A stretch of DNA of 64,000 bases from Sepioteuthis lessoniana (lineage: Eukaryota > Mollusca > Cephalopoda > Myopsida > Loliginidae). The notes beneath the pieces are model-generated. The model did not search any database and was not told the DNA's origin. It saw only the letters and a program-made list of their open reading frames with translations. This document shows positions 33,982 to 45,279 of this stretch, piece by piece (position 1 is the stretch's first letter; every line of letters begins with the position of its first letter). The stretch spans positions 57,433,361-57,497,360 of the forward strand of contig OY757911.1 of the NCBI GenBank assembly GCA_963585895.1, written 5' to 3'. The translations under genes were made by a program, and so were the position numbers.

Positions 33982-34261
33982 CTTAATTAAATGATGATAG
34001 TGCATCAAAACAATTCTTTACTCTATTTATTTGTTTATTTATTTATCTATTTATTAAGTAGGGAATATTCAGTCCTCTTTAGCATTGAACATTTTCAATT
34101 TGTGCTGAGTATTGATCATTACACAATTAAATGAGGATATTGCATCAAAAGAATTCTTTATTTTATTTATATATCTATTTATTTGTTTATTTATTAAGTA
34201 GAGGATTTTCAGTCCTCTTTAGCACTGAAAATTTTGACTTCGCGCTGAGTATTGATCATTC
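33982..34261. repeat. Tandem duplication, two 140-bp units
   Basis: Each unit contains AATTAAATGATGATAGTGCA-like sequence, a TTTATTTGTTTATTTATT-rich run, TTAAGTAG, TTCAGTCCTCTTTAGCA and GCTGAGTATTGATCATT. Period 140 bp (33985 to 34125). The two copies differ at scattered positions. Confidence 0.85.
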
Positions 34262-34599
34262 CTATAGACACCATTATGAGGACCAATTATTTACATTTTA
34301 GTCTTTGCTCTAGCGTAATAAACATGCATATCAAATTCTATGACTATGCATCACACAGTTGGATTTTCTATAGAGAACAGAATAACAGCAAATCTTGCAA
34401 TTATTATAAGAGATATCACGTGTTTTTTAAAAACATCCCCGGAATATGTTTTTAGTATTATGCGAATAAACGTCAGATTATCAATCCAAACAATCTTTTC
34501 TTCTTTCTAATACAATCTTGAATTTCATTTGTTTGAGTTTATTTCAATTATTCAATTGTTTTAACCTTGCTGAACGCAAATAATTTTTTTCAGCTGGTT

Positions 34600-35590
34600 A
34601 CTAAAATATGTGGTAGAAAAAGAACAAATTGAACTAAAAAAGGCAAGAAGAAGACGATATCCAGCAATAACTATTCTTTTTACTGACTACGCAGATTATC
34701 TAATACTTCTTTCAAATATACTTGCTTTTGCCAAATCTCTGCAGCATAGCCTGAAACAGTCTGTAATAGGTATCGACTACTGCGTGAACTCATATAAAAC
34801 AGAGCTCATGTGTTTTAATATAAATGGTGCCATCTGCTTATTAACTGGCAAACCTCTTAAATAAGTAGACCAATTCATTGGTCTAGGTAGCAATATCTCA
34901 TCTACTGAAAGTAATGATAACTTGTGCACAGGTAAGCCTTGGACTGCTATTGACATGTCAATGATTATATGGAAAGCAGATCTCTCTCATAGAGTATTTT
35001 CATGGCGTAGTGGCTAACGTGCTGGGCTATACAGTGTATTAAGTGAGAAAGATATGAACGCCTTATCCCCCAGCTAAATGTCTAATAGTTCCTCTTCTGT
35101 TATTCTACGAGGATAGCTTTGGCGTTATCTAACCCACGAATATCAAGATGCCTTTAAACAAAGACACCAAATCAAACGAAACCATGATCTCTCAGATGAA
35201 AGAAAACGGGAATTCCTTTCAAGTTATGGCTGCGTCATAACTGCTGTATACTTTCACAGCTAGAACTTTAATGAAAATCTTGAAGAAATAGCTAGATGGT
35301 TTCTACACAAGAATGCTGCGTGCTATTTTGAACAAATCCAGGAAGTAGCAACTACCAAAAATAACTGTACAGCCACTTACCTCCCATCTAATAAACACTC
35401 GAGAAAGACGAGCAATTCATGCAGACAACTTCTGGAGAAGAAAGATCAAATTCATAACGTTCACCTATGCAACCCTATGTATGGACACACCAGTGTTGAC
35501 TGACAAGCAAAAACTTATATTGATCAGCTCTACGAAGACAATGGTTTCCGCTTACAGGAATATACCAGGAGCGATGACCGATTGGGATTA
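34600..35590 (+). mobile_element. Old LINE fragment of the (ATG)n-tailed family, split by a SINE
   Basis: It translates in pieces to RRRRYPAITILFTDYADYLILLSN (the YADD region, here YADY), SLQHSLKQSVIGIDYCVNSYKTELMCFN, then GKPWTAIDMSMIIWKADLSH. After the SINE come a DG-FYTRMLRAILNKSR-like segment and a NPMYGHTSV-like segment near 35480. Order and spacing match residues 115-330 of the copy at 22.9 kb. Numerous stops. The fragment is clearly older than copies 1-3. Confidence 0.75.
34990..35185 (+). mobile_element. SINE inserted in the LINE fragment
   Basis: The LINE text reaches GCAGATCTCTCTCAT and resumes with CATGATCTCTCAGATGAAAG, so ATCTCTC is duplicated around the insert. The insert starts near CATGGCGTAGTGGCTAACGT (box A-like) and ends with ATCAAGATGCCTTTAAACAA, resembling the ...GATATGCCATTAAAC SINE tail. 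Confidence 0.65.
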
Positions 35591-35789
35591 ATAGTGATAA
35601 ATAAATAAGGAAAGCCGTGCACGCATTAATGTTGATGTCTTCATTATCAGCAACATTGCGTCAGCAAATTAAAAACAGTTTCAATAAGCTTTCTATAATT
35701 CTAATATTTCTATTTCGCCAAACCGATAAGGTTTAAAATCCGATGTTGAGAAATTCCTTTTAAAAATTATATGTCCTGAATATAATTCT

Positions 35790-35965
35790 AAACTGCATCT
35801 GATGGTGAGGTTCCACTTCTGGAGATATGTGAATTGTTGAATACCCATTTATTGCCATTACTCACAGGTTCAATCTGACACAAAGTAGTATGGTCTGTTG
35901 GAGTTTCATCTATACTTACGGTAGATCTGCTTAAAAATTCGATTGGACCGTATGCCAAAAAATAA
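35790..35965 (+). mobile_element. SINE-like fragment, family S4
   Basis: TGCATCTGATGGTGAGGTTC, TTTATTGCCATTACTCACAG and GTATGGTCTGTTGGAG, followed by TATGCCAAAAAATAAC, match the S4 order. The internal units are absent. Confidence 0.5.
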
Positions 35966-36404
35966 CTGAAGAATCAATTACAAAAATTTATATATGAATG
36001 CCATTCCTTAATCTCTAGACATAAAATAAACGGTGATAGATTGATATAGCCTTAAAATCAATCCATCAGTAACTGCTAAAGATAAAATGGCTCGTTTTAT
36101 TTTCATAAGGATGGATTTTATTAGAACACTAACATAACTTACTAAATATAACCCAATAACGTTTGACTAGCAGTTGTAATGTGTGAGTGTCTTATTTTTT
36201 CAGTTTTTAAGATAATTGAAAAAGTGAAGAGCAACTGCAAGGTTTACTCTAAAAATACAATAAGAAACATTTACTGCATTTATTTTAAGAACAATTTACA
36301 AGGGTTTATTCATATTCCTTTCGAACATCACCTGTTCAAGGCTTAGAATATGCTCACTGCATCTCATTCAGAAGAATCAGATCAGAGTAAGACATAAAAC
36401 TGTA

Positions 36405-36545
36405 TTTGATATAAAGGCCCCAGATTTTATTTTTGCTCTAGTGAGTGTAGAATATTTTATTGCCATTACTCCCAGGTCAACACAGAGCTAGACTTTTAGT
36501 AATTGTTAGGGACCGATCTGGTGGTCAAATATCTTTGCAAATTAT
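36405..36545 (+). mobile_element. SINE-like fragment, family S4
   Basis: TTTTATTGCCATTACTCCCA followed by GGGACCGATCTGGTGGTCAA resembles the middle of S4. It is short and decayed. Confidence 0.4.
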
Positions 36546-38545
36546 TTGTATTTGGAATATTAAATAACATATTACTGTGCGTAAAAGAAAACTCAAGAAC
36601 ATATTTAAAAAATGTAAAAAATAAATGTACAATAAACATAATTCCCTCACCTGCCAAAAAATGACTCCAGTCAAGTTACTTGCTGTTAAACTGTAGAATT
36701 TCAAACTGTAGAATTTATTATGTATATTGGTATTGCCCCGTTTTCATAAAGTAGGTCAAAAAAATATTTCTGGTCAAATAGTTTAAGCTTGTTTTATTTT
36801 TATGAAATGGCATTTTTATGTTTACAAAATGAAATAATTCACTTCCAATTGCATTCTAAGTAAACTATCCATGATGTAAAATCCTATTGCATATCATCTG
36901 ATTCCTGGGAGTTTGGGAAATAGTTTTCGTAAATTTTGTCATATTTTTCATTGCTAATATACAATTTATTGGAGACTTTCAACTGACAGTTTTCTTACTA
37001 CTAGTTTTCTTTTTCTCATATTTAATCTTTCTTTTCATGGGCTTACGAATAAACATTATCGTTTTTTTTCTTTTAGTTTGGGAAAGTGGCACATTGTATT
37101 TTTTTCTTACATTGATTAAATACAGAATCTCGATAACGATTAAGCCGTGAAGAATAAATTTCATTCCTAATTTGAGCAAGATGGCGGTACGCTTTACTTA
37201 AATTTAGCAGACGATTTGGAACATAATAAATAGCTTCTCTGGAAATACAGAAATAAAAAAGAATGGTCATGTAGTAAATGGCCAGCTATATCAAACTTGT
37301 ATTTTATTACTTCTGACTTAGAAAGAGATTAGTTTATTGTTGTGTCACATTTGAACCAGGAAAAGTCTAGGTAAAAGTTAAAGGCTAAGAGACAGAATGA
37401 GTGAAAATGTGCTTGTCTGGTGTATACTATACTTTCTATTACAAATATGAAGTTGAGTGGAAGAGTAAGGCCTGTCCAAAAACGACCGCTCAAATAATGA
37501 AGATATCTAATCTATAAAGGATATTGAATAATTAAATAAGCTAATAGAAATCAACTCCAATCCGAGCCAGAGTTGGGGCCTGATCAGACATTGGAATCAA
37601 ATTATATATCTGCGAACGGATATGAAAACAAAGACACAGCATGACCCAAAACTTGAGAACAAATAAATGGAAAAATAGTTGAAGAAAAAGAAAAGACAGA
37701 ACAAAAAGGCGGAGGAAAACATCAGAAGTTTTGGTGAAGGAAAATAATGACTAAATGAATTAAATCATAGAAGAAAAACTGACTGGAAGTGAAGAGTGAG
37801 AAAGAGGCAGGCTCGTAATAAATAAATCAAATATAGTAGGCCAAGTCAACTGAATCGAACGTGTTTTTAATGTAAGAGCACAAAGCCTTATTGAACAATA
37901 GAGAGAAATGTCAAATAGATACCAAGCAATTGTCCTCGTGATATTTTATGATGTTTCATCAAATGATGAAAGGTAACAAAAAAAAAACCTCCCTGAAATA
38001 TTCAGCACGTCTAGGCTAGAACCGGTTGTATAACAATCAGAGCATATTCATTTTTCCTGTATCGTTTACTCGCTATCTGTAATTTCAAGTTGGTTGTATC
38101 AACGCTATCTTTACATACAAATTATGTACAAAAGCTTCGCCATACACGCAATGGCATATAGATATTATAAAGGATAAAATGCAATATTTTTGTGTTCGTT
38201 TATTCTTGTAAATTTGGCTCTGCATTTTTAACCTATAAAACTATATTTGAAGCTGAAAGACATCTTACTATGCAGTATAAGTTCAATAGTTCGGTATCAC
38301 AAATATCTCCAAATTGATACAGTGAAAACTTAAGTTTCTATGTTACTGAAAAATGTTAATCAAATACTCAACGCTCTGGCATTTATTTTGAATCTTTTTG
38401 ACATAATACAAGACTTTGCTAAAAATTTTAGGATTTGTTCAAGATCCTTTCATGGAATAAGATCAAATGAGTTATATTTTTTAACACTGTGCCCATTCCG
38501 GTCCGTAAACTTTTACTCACAGTTGAATTATTGTGTCCTATTGGT
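36546..38545. other. No recognisable gene or repeat
   Basis: AT-rich DNA. Two overlapping lysine-rich minus-strand frames at 36979-37270 have no recognisable domain and no splice signals that I can defend. Confidence 0.5.

Positions 38546-38549
<4 letters not shown>

Positions 38550-38602
<53 letters not shown>
38550..38602. repeat. (TA)n microsatellite
   Basis: About 26 TA units. Confidence 0.95.
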
Positions 38603-38604
<2 letters not shown>

Positions 38605-39009
38605 TTTGTGTTCATTTTATGTCACACTTTCATCCTTATACTCAGATAACATATGCTAAGTTCTCTCACGGTGATATTTTATTACGGAAATTAGTTTAAT
38701 TTGATTTATTTGCTTAATGATAAATCATCTATTGTAGGTTTGTGGTCCCAGACTAATCTTTGTACTTGACTGTGGTATTGATTCGGTGACTACCACATGT
38801 GTTACAAGCTAGTTTGTTTATCAACTCACTATGTGCCCGCGTTGTGTTTGAAAGATCCAAAGATGGGATATGACACAATCTATCTGAAACGTCTTCTAAC
38901 GGCCGGGGTGATTCGTTGGAATAAGTTGTTTTGGCGCCGGCAAATTAAAAACTAGAAAAACTCTCCATTAACATCTGTTTATTGAAACACAATGGTGTAA
39001 CAATAATCG

Positions 39010-39011
<2 letters not shown>
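38603..39011. other. Unassigned, locally GC-richer segment
   Basis: It contains AACGGCCGGGGTGATTCG and TTTTGGCGCCGGCAAATT near 38900-38945, with GTTTATTGAAACACAATG downstream. The mix could be part of an LTR, but no ends or duplications were found. Confidence 0.3.

Positions 39012-39083
<72 letters not shown>
39012..39083. repeat. (TA)n(GA)n microsatellite
   Basis: About 23 TA units are followed by about 12 GA units. Confidence 0.95.
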
Positions 39084-40190
39084 AATTATCGCTTTTTATT
39101 GTATTTAAGAGACAGAAAAATGAGGTAACTGGCTGGTGAATAATTTCTATATTACTCGATTTTTCGGAGAGAGCCTTTTGCTGAAGAGGCTTTAGTTCTT
39201 AGTGAGATTACTTCTCTTATTCTATTATCTTTGGTATAGACATCGGATCTCTTCTTTCTAAAAAAGCATCTATTTTATGAAGGTTTCCCCTGTAAACAAA
39301 CATTTCCGATTGCCAATCAATCACAGATCATTTCATTTTCTACTATTGGTCATCCAATCAAATACCTGATCTACGTCTGTTAGAAGAGTATCCTTTCTAC
39401 GTATCAAATTTTAATAGGTCATTCAATCAATCCACAATATAAGGAGCTTGGTTAAATAAAGGTCCCAGCCCACGCCTTGTGAGAGAGTATCTATTTTCAC
39501 TTTAACTAAAACAAAATCAAAAATCTGATTAATCTATTAAAAGATTTGACTGTTTTACCCCAACAGGTAGGCAAGAGATATATGATTTAAGATTGACCAA
39601 TGCTCCGACTAAACCCCTGGTCTGCTTTTTTTTTTATTTTAACAGTGTCAAAGTTCAATTAAACCCTCATTGACTTTTAGACTGATATTTGAATATTTTC
39701 AAAGTAAATAAGTCTGATTTATATTTTTATAAAAGGAAAATTACATTTTCCTGAATGAAAAAAAAATTAACTTACTCTCCAAAGTTTTTCGCTCTTTTGA
39801 GTACTTCATATTCTTTTATTTCCAAACCTATCCATGAAGAAGGGCAGTGATGTTACAGTCTAACCCATAGTTGAATTAAATGTCTATATTATATCAAGAG
39901 AAACTTATCTCTGGAATTGATTTAATTTTTTGAACAAGGGTTTCGAATTGTTATGCAGTATTTTTAGCGAGGTTTTTTTTTATGTCTTTTACGCTTTATC
40001 AACATTATTGTATTTACTTTTGGACTTATCTTTTATCCTGTCATCGGTAAACACTGACACTAAATTTTTATGTCTAGTCTGTGGTTTTAGTTTAACGTGC
40101 ATTCTTTTATATAAAAGAATTTTCCAAGCATAGCGGTTTCTTGAGGAGGTCAGTAGGCTTTATTTTATTGATGGTTTTATACATTTAAAA
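39084..40190. other. No recognisable gene or repeat
   Basis: AT-rich DNA. The hydrophobic frame at 39930-40133 is T-rich translation and is not supported as a gene. Confidence 0.5.
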
Positions 40191-40198
40191 CGTTTTTC

Positions 40199-40414
40199 TT
40201 GAATCTTCTTTCTCCATGCCAAGAACGTATTGAAAAATTGAAGCAAACTGCAGCTATTCTCACAAACATCCCAAGCAACAGTTATCCTTTCATCCAACAG
40301 CCAGAGGGTCCGGTTCATTTCTTAATGCCCGAAGCGTCTCAAAGATTAAATGCTTTCGGAACTAATGTATTGTTATCAGTGCCATTAGCCATGATAGGGA
40401 GAGTCTCTGCTTAA
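40199..40414 (+). CDS. Possible terminal exon of an unrecognised gene (weak)
   Basis: The sequence from about 40224 reads ERIEKLKQTAAILTNIPSNS, then PFIQQPEGPVHFLMPEAS and a leucine-containing end, then TAA at 40412. Composition is protein-like, and unlike the surrounding T-rich DNA. A pyrimidine-rich run ending TTCTCCATGCCAAG (40210-40223) could be a splice acceptor, in which case the ATG at 40199 is not the start. I recognise no family. A relic of an unknown element is equally possible. Confidence 0.25.
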   Translation: MNLLSPCQERIEKLKQTAAILTNIPSNSYPFIQQPEGPVHFLMPEASQRLNAFGTNVLLSVPLAMIGRVSA

Positions 40415-40429
40415 AATTCTGACTTTTTG

Positions 40430-40665
40430 TTGAGTCGTGCCTTTTGGGGAGTGAGTTAAATCAATAACTTCACTTGTATTTACTGATAACATATGAATTT
40501 ATTTTTCAAATCTCTCCACTCCGAACATGATGTGACACAAGGTTAACTTTTAAGCTCGTGAATGCAAGCTTGAATTAAAACTTTCCTTCTCTTACACTGG
40601 TCCTAACCATCGCTAAAAAAAGCCCACTCTTTCGTACTATTTACTTATAGCTGGAGGAAGAAAAT
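40430..40665 (-). mobile_element. SINE, family S1
   Basis: Minus-strand order: TCTTCCTCCAGCTATAAGTA, AAATAGTACGAAAGAGTGGG, GGACCAGTGTAAGAGAAGGA, AAGTTTTAATTCAAGC and TTAACCTTGTGTCACATC. It matches the S1 body at 16196. Confidence 0.65.
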
Positions 40666-40779
40666 GGGTTATTTGTCTTTACTAATGTAAAATAATTAGA
40701 AGCGTTCGGATTAAAAATAGAAGCGTATCAGCAACAAATCGTGAAAAATTTCTGATTAGCTGAAGGGAACTCTAACGGA

Positions 40780-41370
40780 AACACTGTTAGGGCAGTAGGC
40801 GCAGGATAGAAAACAGGAAAAGAGTCTGTTAGTGGCCGGACGCGATGAGGTAAACACAGTTAGTTGGACACCAGACACCCACATTGGGGTGAGCTCCGAA
40901 AAGGGGCATCATACCAGAAGCAGAGCTGTGAAGACGAAACAAGCTAACAAGCACGGTTAGAACTACAATAGAAACTGAATTATAATTCAAGCTCTGTGTT
41001 CGCCCTCTTTCTCCTCCTGACACTTTGTTTCTTTTTGTCTAGTAAAAGCAGTCGACTCAGTTTTCATACGCTGTTCTCTCTTTACTACGATTAATAAAAA
41101 GTGTAGTAACGAATAAACTTTTGTATTAGCGAACCAAGTCGGGGTTTTTCTGTGTTCGTCACTTCTACTTTTCATTACAGTGGAGGTCATCATGAGCTTT
41201 TACTGATACTTTAGACGCAGTGCTACACACACAAACCCGTGTGACACAAGTTGACGCAAATGCATTAGTAGTAATAGTAGTAATAGTACATACATCTATA
41301 GGCGCCGTACCAGTACAAGTTTCTGTTCTAACACTGTAGCGTTACAAACTTCTATTTGTACCGTGTATTT
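40780..41370 (+). mobile_element. LTR-like dispersed repeat B, uninterrupted copy
   Basis: This is inverted relative to the split copy at 31723-32870. It has ACGAATAAACTTTTGTATTA (poly(A) signal context), GAAGACGAAACAAGC and, around 41205-41230, GACGCAGTGCTACACACAC. The last marks the position where the other copy carries the 583-bp solo LTR. TGTTAG near 40784 and CTAACA near 41335 could be its ends. No target duplication was found. Confidence 0.6.
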
Positions 41371-42194
41371 TATAACTGTATCTTTGGTGTGTGACGGTAC
41401 ATCTAGGTATTAACGTGAAATGAAACGCAGTCTCATCCAGGATATGAATTCAGAACACCTATACTGTTTTCTATGAGGGTAAAAATTACACCACGATCGC
41501 TTCCGTCAACTTACTAATTGAATCTGCCCAACTTCTTCAGCAGTTTTTTTTATTGAAACACAAGATTGTTTGAGTACAACATACTTCAAACTAAACATAT
41601 TGATCTCCGTGCGAGTTGTTCTTATTTCTTTAAACTTCAATTCATTTTAGCGCTAATGTATTTTCGTAGGTTTCCAATGATGACAGCTATTATGCTTAAG
41701 CCGCCTCACTGTCAATGAATACACCAACAAATTCGCTTGAATTCATGCATTCAGTATTATTCGCAAACAAACGCGCATTTGCTTTTTTTTCTTGCTCTTC
41801 GTTTACTCATAAGTTTATCGACTCAATCGCATAACGTTTATGCGCGAGACAAGCCGATTTCACTATTACCTTGGAACAGAATGCACTAAATGACTGTTAA
41901 CATAATGTATATCACCTCGAATACACACAATTAGTTTAATTGTTTTGATTGTTGTCATTGTTTTTAAACACACTAATCCCTTCATGGTTCAAGAAAGTTG
42001 TAATTTTCATTTTTTGTGTAAGTGGTTGTAGAAGGTATCATTTTTATATTCAAAAACATGCACTAGTTACAACTATAACGATTCATATTGATTGTTGAGA
42101 AGAAGAGTTGACTAATCACTTTCACTGATTGTTGGTTTCGCAAAATCGTACTTTTTTATTGATTTTGCATGTGTATTTATTCTGTTACGATTCA
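41371..42194. other. No recognisable gene or repeat
   Basis: Unassigned AT-rich sequence. A (TA)n tract follows at 42195-42234. Confidence 0.5.
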
Positions 42195-42195
42195 G

Positions 42196-42235
<40 letters not shown>

Positions 42236-42451
42236 ATCAAAAAGACATCTATACTGTAATTGATAGGTTATTTTATGACGGTTACTGTAACACATAAAAA
42301 TGTTCACTTAGTAACGAATGATTTAAATTTATGATTTTAGAGCGATACAAAATATACTTTATATTCATGTTGCTGTCAGAAGGATAGTTCTCATTTCAAT
42401 GACGTCAAAATACTCTAACGTCGATAATAAAGCATTTTTAAATCCATCCAA

Positions 42452-42961
42452 TAATAAAAATAATAATAATAATAATAATAATCCAGCATCTGTCCTAGAA
42501 AATGACACGCATAAACTCCTATGGGACTTTAACATACAAACGGATCGCCTAATCCCATCCAGAAGACAAGACCTCATAATAATCAACAGAAAAAAAAGAG
42601 AATTTGTAGAATTATCGACTTTGCTGTCCCGGCGAACAACAGAATTAATCTAAAGGAAACTGAAAAGAAAGATAAGTACCTCAACATTGCTAGAGAATTG
42701 AAAAAGCTGTGGAACAAGAAAGTAACGATTGTGCCAATTGTGATTATGGCGTTAGGCACAAAAACTAAAGGATTATTAACAGGCCTGGAAGACTTGGAAG
42801 TTGGTGGACGGATAGAGACTATCCAAACAACAGCACTTCTAAGAACGGCCAGAATCCTAAGACGAGTCCTGGAGACTTGAGGAGGTTGTCAATCAAACTC
42901 CAGTGAAAAACCATCAGCTAACACTGATGTGAAAAACTCTAGATGAATAAATAATAATAAT
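42452..42961 (+). mobile_element. 3' end of an RLE-type LINE, copy A, with (TAA)n tail
   Basis: After an (AAT)n run (42452-42483) the sequence encodes LENDTHKLLWDFNIQTDRLI, SRRQDLIIINRKK, then (one frame over) DFAVPANNRI, KLWNKKVTIVPIVIMALG, TGLEDLEVGGRIETIQTTAL and RTARILRRVLET-stop. This is the C-terminus of LINEs with a restriction-like endonuclease: the (R)PD...DFAVP segment is the PD-(D/E)xK-type core, here RQD. The frame breaks at AGAAAAAAAAGAG (about 42588). The 3' UTR ends in AATAAATAATAATAA. I place it near the R4/Dong group, provisionally. Confidence 0.8.
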
Positions 42962-43231
42962 AAACTATGGAACTTGCAGGTGACAATTATATTAATTGTA
43001 ATTGGTGCATTTGGAACAGTATCTAAAGGATTACTAAAGTGACTGGAGGACTTGGATGTAGGCGGACGAGTGGAGATCATTCAAACTACTACATTATTGA
43101 GAACGGCCAGAATACTGAGAAGAGCCCTGGTGACTTGAGGAGACTTGCTGTCACTCAGACTCCAATGAAAAACCATCAGCTAACTCTATGTGAAAACTCT
43201 AATGAGTAAATAATAATAATAATAATAATAA
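42962..43231 (+). mobile_element. 3' end of an RLE-type LINE, copy B, with (TAA)n tail
   Basis: It begins immediately after the TAA tail of copy A with ACTATGGAACTTGCAGGTGA. It encodes LWNLQVTIILIVIGAFGTVS, LEDLDVGGRVEIIQTT, LRTARILRRALVT-stop, then the same 3' UTR (CTCCAATGAAAAACCATCAG) and a (TAA)n tail at 43206-43231. This is a 5'-truncated copy joined head-to-tail to copy A. Confidence 0.8.
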
Positions 43232-44001
43232 CAAAGAGAATGACTAGAAAACTACATGAAGCATTAATACAAGGACTCTAAGACAACATAAAAAAGACTA
43301 AAAGAAGACCAGTCATAGCAACCGGGCAATAGAAGCAACATAAACAACAACAGTACAACAACTAACATATAAGGAAAGAAAAACAACTGTATGGATATTT
43401 CAAGTGACAAACTAACGAAATCTTACATGAGAAGACCTGGACATGGTTTAGAAAGGGAAACTTTCTCTTTTGATTACAGTACAAAACGCGCAATAAGGAT
43501 TAACTATGTTAAAGCGAAAATTGAATAGCAAGTGTAGATGATGTCATGATAGAGACGAAATGATTAATCACATTATAAGCTAATACAGCAAACAAGCAGA
43601 AAAAGTTGATAAGAATTGATACGACTGGCGGGAAATGGTGATCTTCTGGGAAATGTGCAAGAAATTTGACGATACTTCCGAACAATATATGCACAAAATA
43701 GAATCCATCCTTGAGATTTAGACAAATTAAGTTCTCTGAGATTTGAGATACAAACAAATCTCTAAATCCTAGTCAGAAGACTAGACTTACGGATAATTTA
43801 TATCGAAAGAGAACGTTTCTGAACAGTGGACTTTGCTGTCCCGGCAAACCACAAAGTGTAAATCAAAAAAAAAAAAAATGAAAACAGAGACAAGTACTTG
43901 GACGTTTCCACTGAACTCAAAAGTTATGGAACATGTAGGTGACGATGATGCCAATCGTAATTGGTGCGCTCGAAACGATCTTCAAACGCTTGCTAAGGAA
44001 A
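43232..44001 (+). mobile_element. RLE-type LINE fragment, copy C (RT C-terminus to RLE, decayed)
   Basis: Many stops. Recognisable pieces are KEKQLYGYFK, EKTWTWFRKGN, a QYKTRNKD-like stretch and FCCPGKPQSVN. After that comes LWNM-VTMMPIVIGALETIF (about 43925-43985). It covers the part between RT and the end of the RLE. It runs without a tail into copy D. Confidence 0.65.
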
Positions 44002-44380
44002 GACCTCATAATAAACAACAGAAAAAAAAGAGAATTTGTAGAATTATCGACTTTGCTGTCCCGGCGAACAACAGAATTAATCTAAAGGAAACTGAAAAGA
44101 AAGATAAGTACCTCAACATTGCTAGAGAATTGAAAAAGCTGTGGAACATGAAAGTAACGATTGTGCCAATTGTGATTAGTGCGTTAGGCATAATAACTAA
44201 AGGATTATTAACAGGCCTGGAAGACTTGGAAGTTGGTGGACGGATAGAGACTATCCAAACAACTGCACTGCTAAGAACGGCCAGAATCCTAAGACGAGTC
44301 CTGGAGACTTGAGGAGACTTGCTGTCACTCAAACTCCAGTGAAAGACCATCAGCTGACACTCATGTGAAAAACACTAATA
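44002..44380 (+). mobile_element. 3' end of an RLE-type LINE, copy D
   Basis: It starts at GACCTCATAATAAACAACAG and is nearly identical to copy A (42569-42890), sharing its AGAAAAAAAAGAG frameshift. It encodes KKRICRIIDFAVPANNRI, KLWNMKVTIVPIVISALG, EDLEVGGRIETIQTTALL and RTARILRRVLET-stop (44310). It ends in AAAACACTAATAG followed by an (AGA)n tract in place of (TAA)n. Confidence 0.8.
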
Positions 44381-44450
44381 GAAGAAGAAGAAGAAGAAGA
44401 AGAAGAAGAAGAAGAAGAAGAAGAAGAAGAAGAAGAAGAAGAAGAAGAAA
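44381..44450. repeat. (AGA)n microsatellite
   Basis: About 23 units of AGA run uninterrupted where the (TAA)n tail of LINE copy D would be expected. The poly-Phe frame on the minus strand is an artefact. Confidence 0.95.
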
Positions 44451-44474
44451 CATGTTTGTACAAAGGTGACTAAT

Positions 44475-45040
44475 TTTTTTAGATAAATAACAGTAAAGAG
44501 GCTTTCACCTTCCAAAAGAGAAGTGAAGACGAAAAAAATGACCACGCCATACCATTTCCAAGAAAATTGATAAAGTGTATGTATTGGAACTAAAGTCGTG
44601 TTTTGTTTTGTTACTTGCATTTTCCTGATCTCTAAGTTTTTGCTGTTTAAAAAAAAATGGATGTGAATGTTGTTAATTTAGCATCGAAGTAATAGACAAA
44701 GCAGTAACTAAGAGAGGAGGGGCAAACGTGACTAAGCTATATATTTAATATAGAAAAATAGGAAAGAAGACGGGGAAAAAAGAAAAATATATTCGTAATC
44801 ACGTGATCAAATTTCAGAATAAATAACAGTAAAAAGGCTTCCACCGTCCGAGACAGAAGCTAAGACTTAGCAGAAGATGGGGAAAAATCTCCACGTTATT
44901 CCATTTCCAGGAAACCTGATATGTTGTATGCATTGACTGCAAAATCTCACATTGCTTTCACCATTTGGAACAAATGTCGTATTTTATTATGTTAACTGCA
45001 TTTTCCTCGTCTCTAAGTTTTTGCTATTTAGATATATAAA
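44475..45040. repeat. Direct repeat pair, about 340 bp apart
   Basis: Positions 44480-44645 and 44818-45032 share GATAAATAACAGTAAAGAGG-like sequence, GGCTTTCACC, CATTTCCA, TGTATG, GCATTTTCCT and GTCTCTAAGTTTTTGCT in the same order. The second copy has an insertion between shared blocks. The blocks may be 5' untranslated sequence of the LINE that follows, present twice. Confidence 0.6.
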
Positions 45041-45279
45041 GGCAGGTATGCTAATTTAATTTTAACATGTTCCTGATAAAGCCAATAATCTCTATGTAAT
45101 GATATGGAAAAGCTAAATGTTATAACCCACAGCACTTTATTGTTCTTGGCCTGAAGAAGGGGGTAAATAGAGAACTGATGGAGTTTTAGTAAGTTAAAAC
45201 ATAACAAATCAAATATAAAAAAAAGGAGAGAAAAATTTTTTACTGAATACATATCACTAGAAGCTACAAAAAGCAGCAT

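Noticed and set aside
36979-37270. Two overlapping minus-strand lysine-rich ORFs as a gene
   Set aside because: They are short, overlap in different frames, have AT-driven composition, and show no domain or splice sites.
44375-44620. Poly-phenylalanine ORF
   Set aside because: It is the minus-strand reading of an AGA microsatellite.
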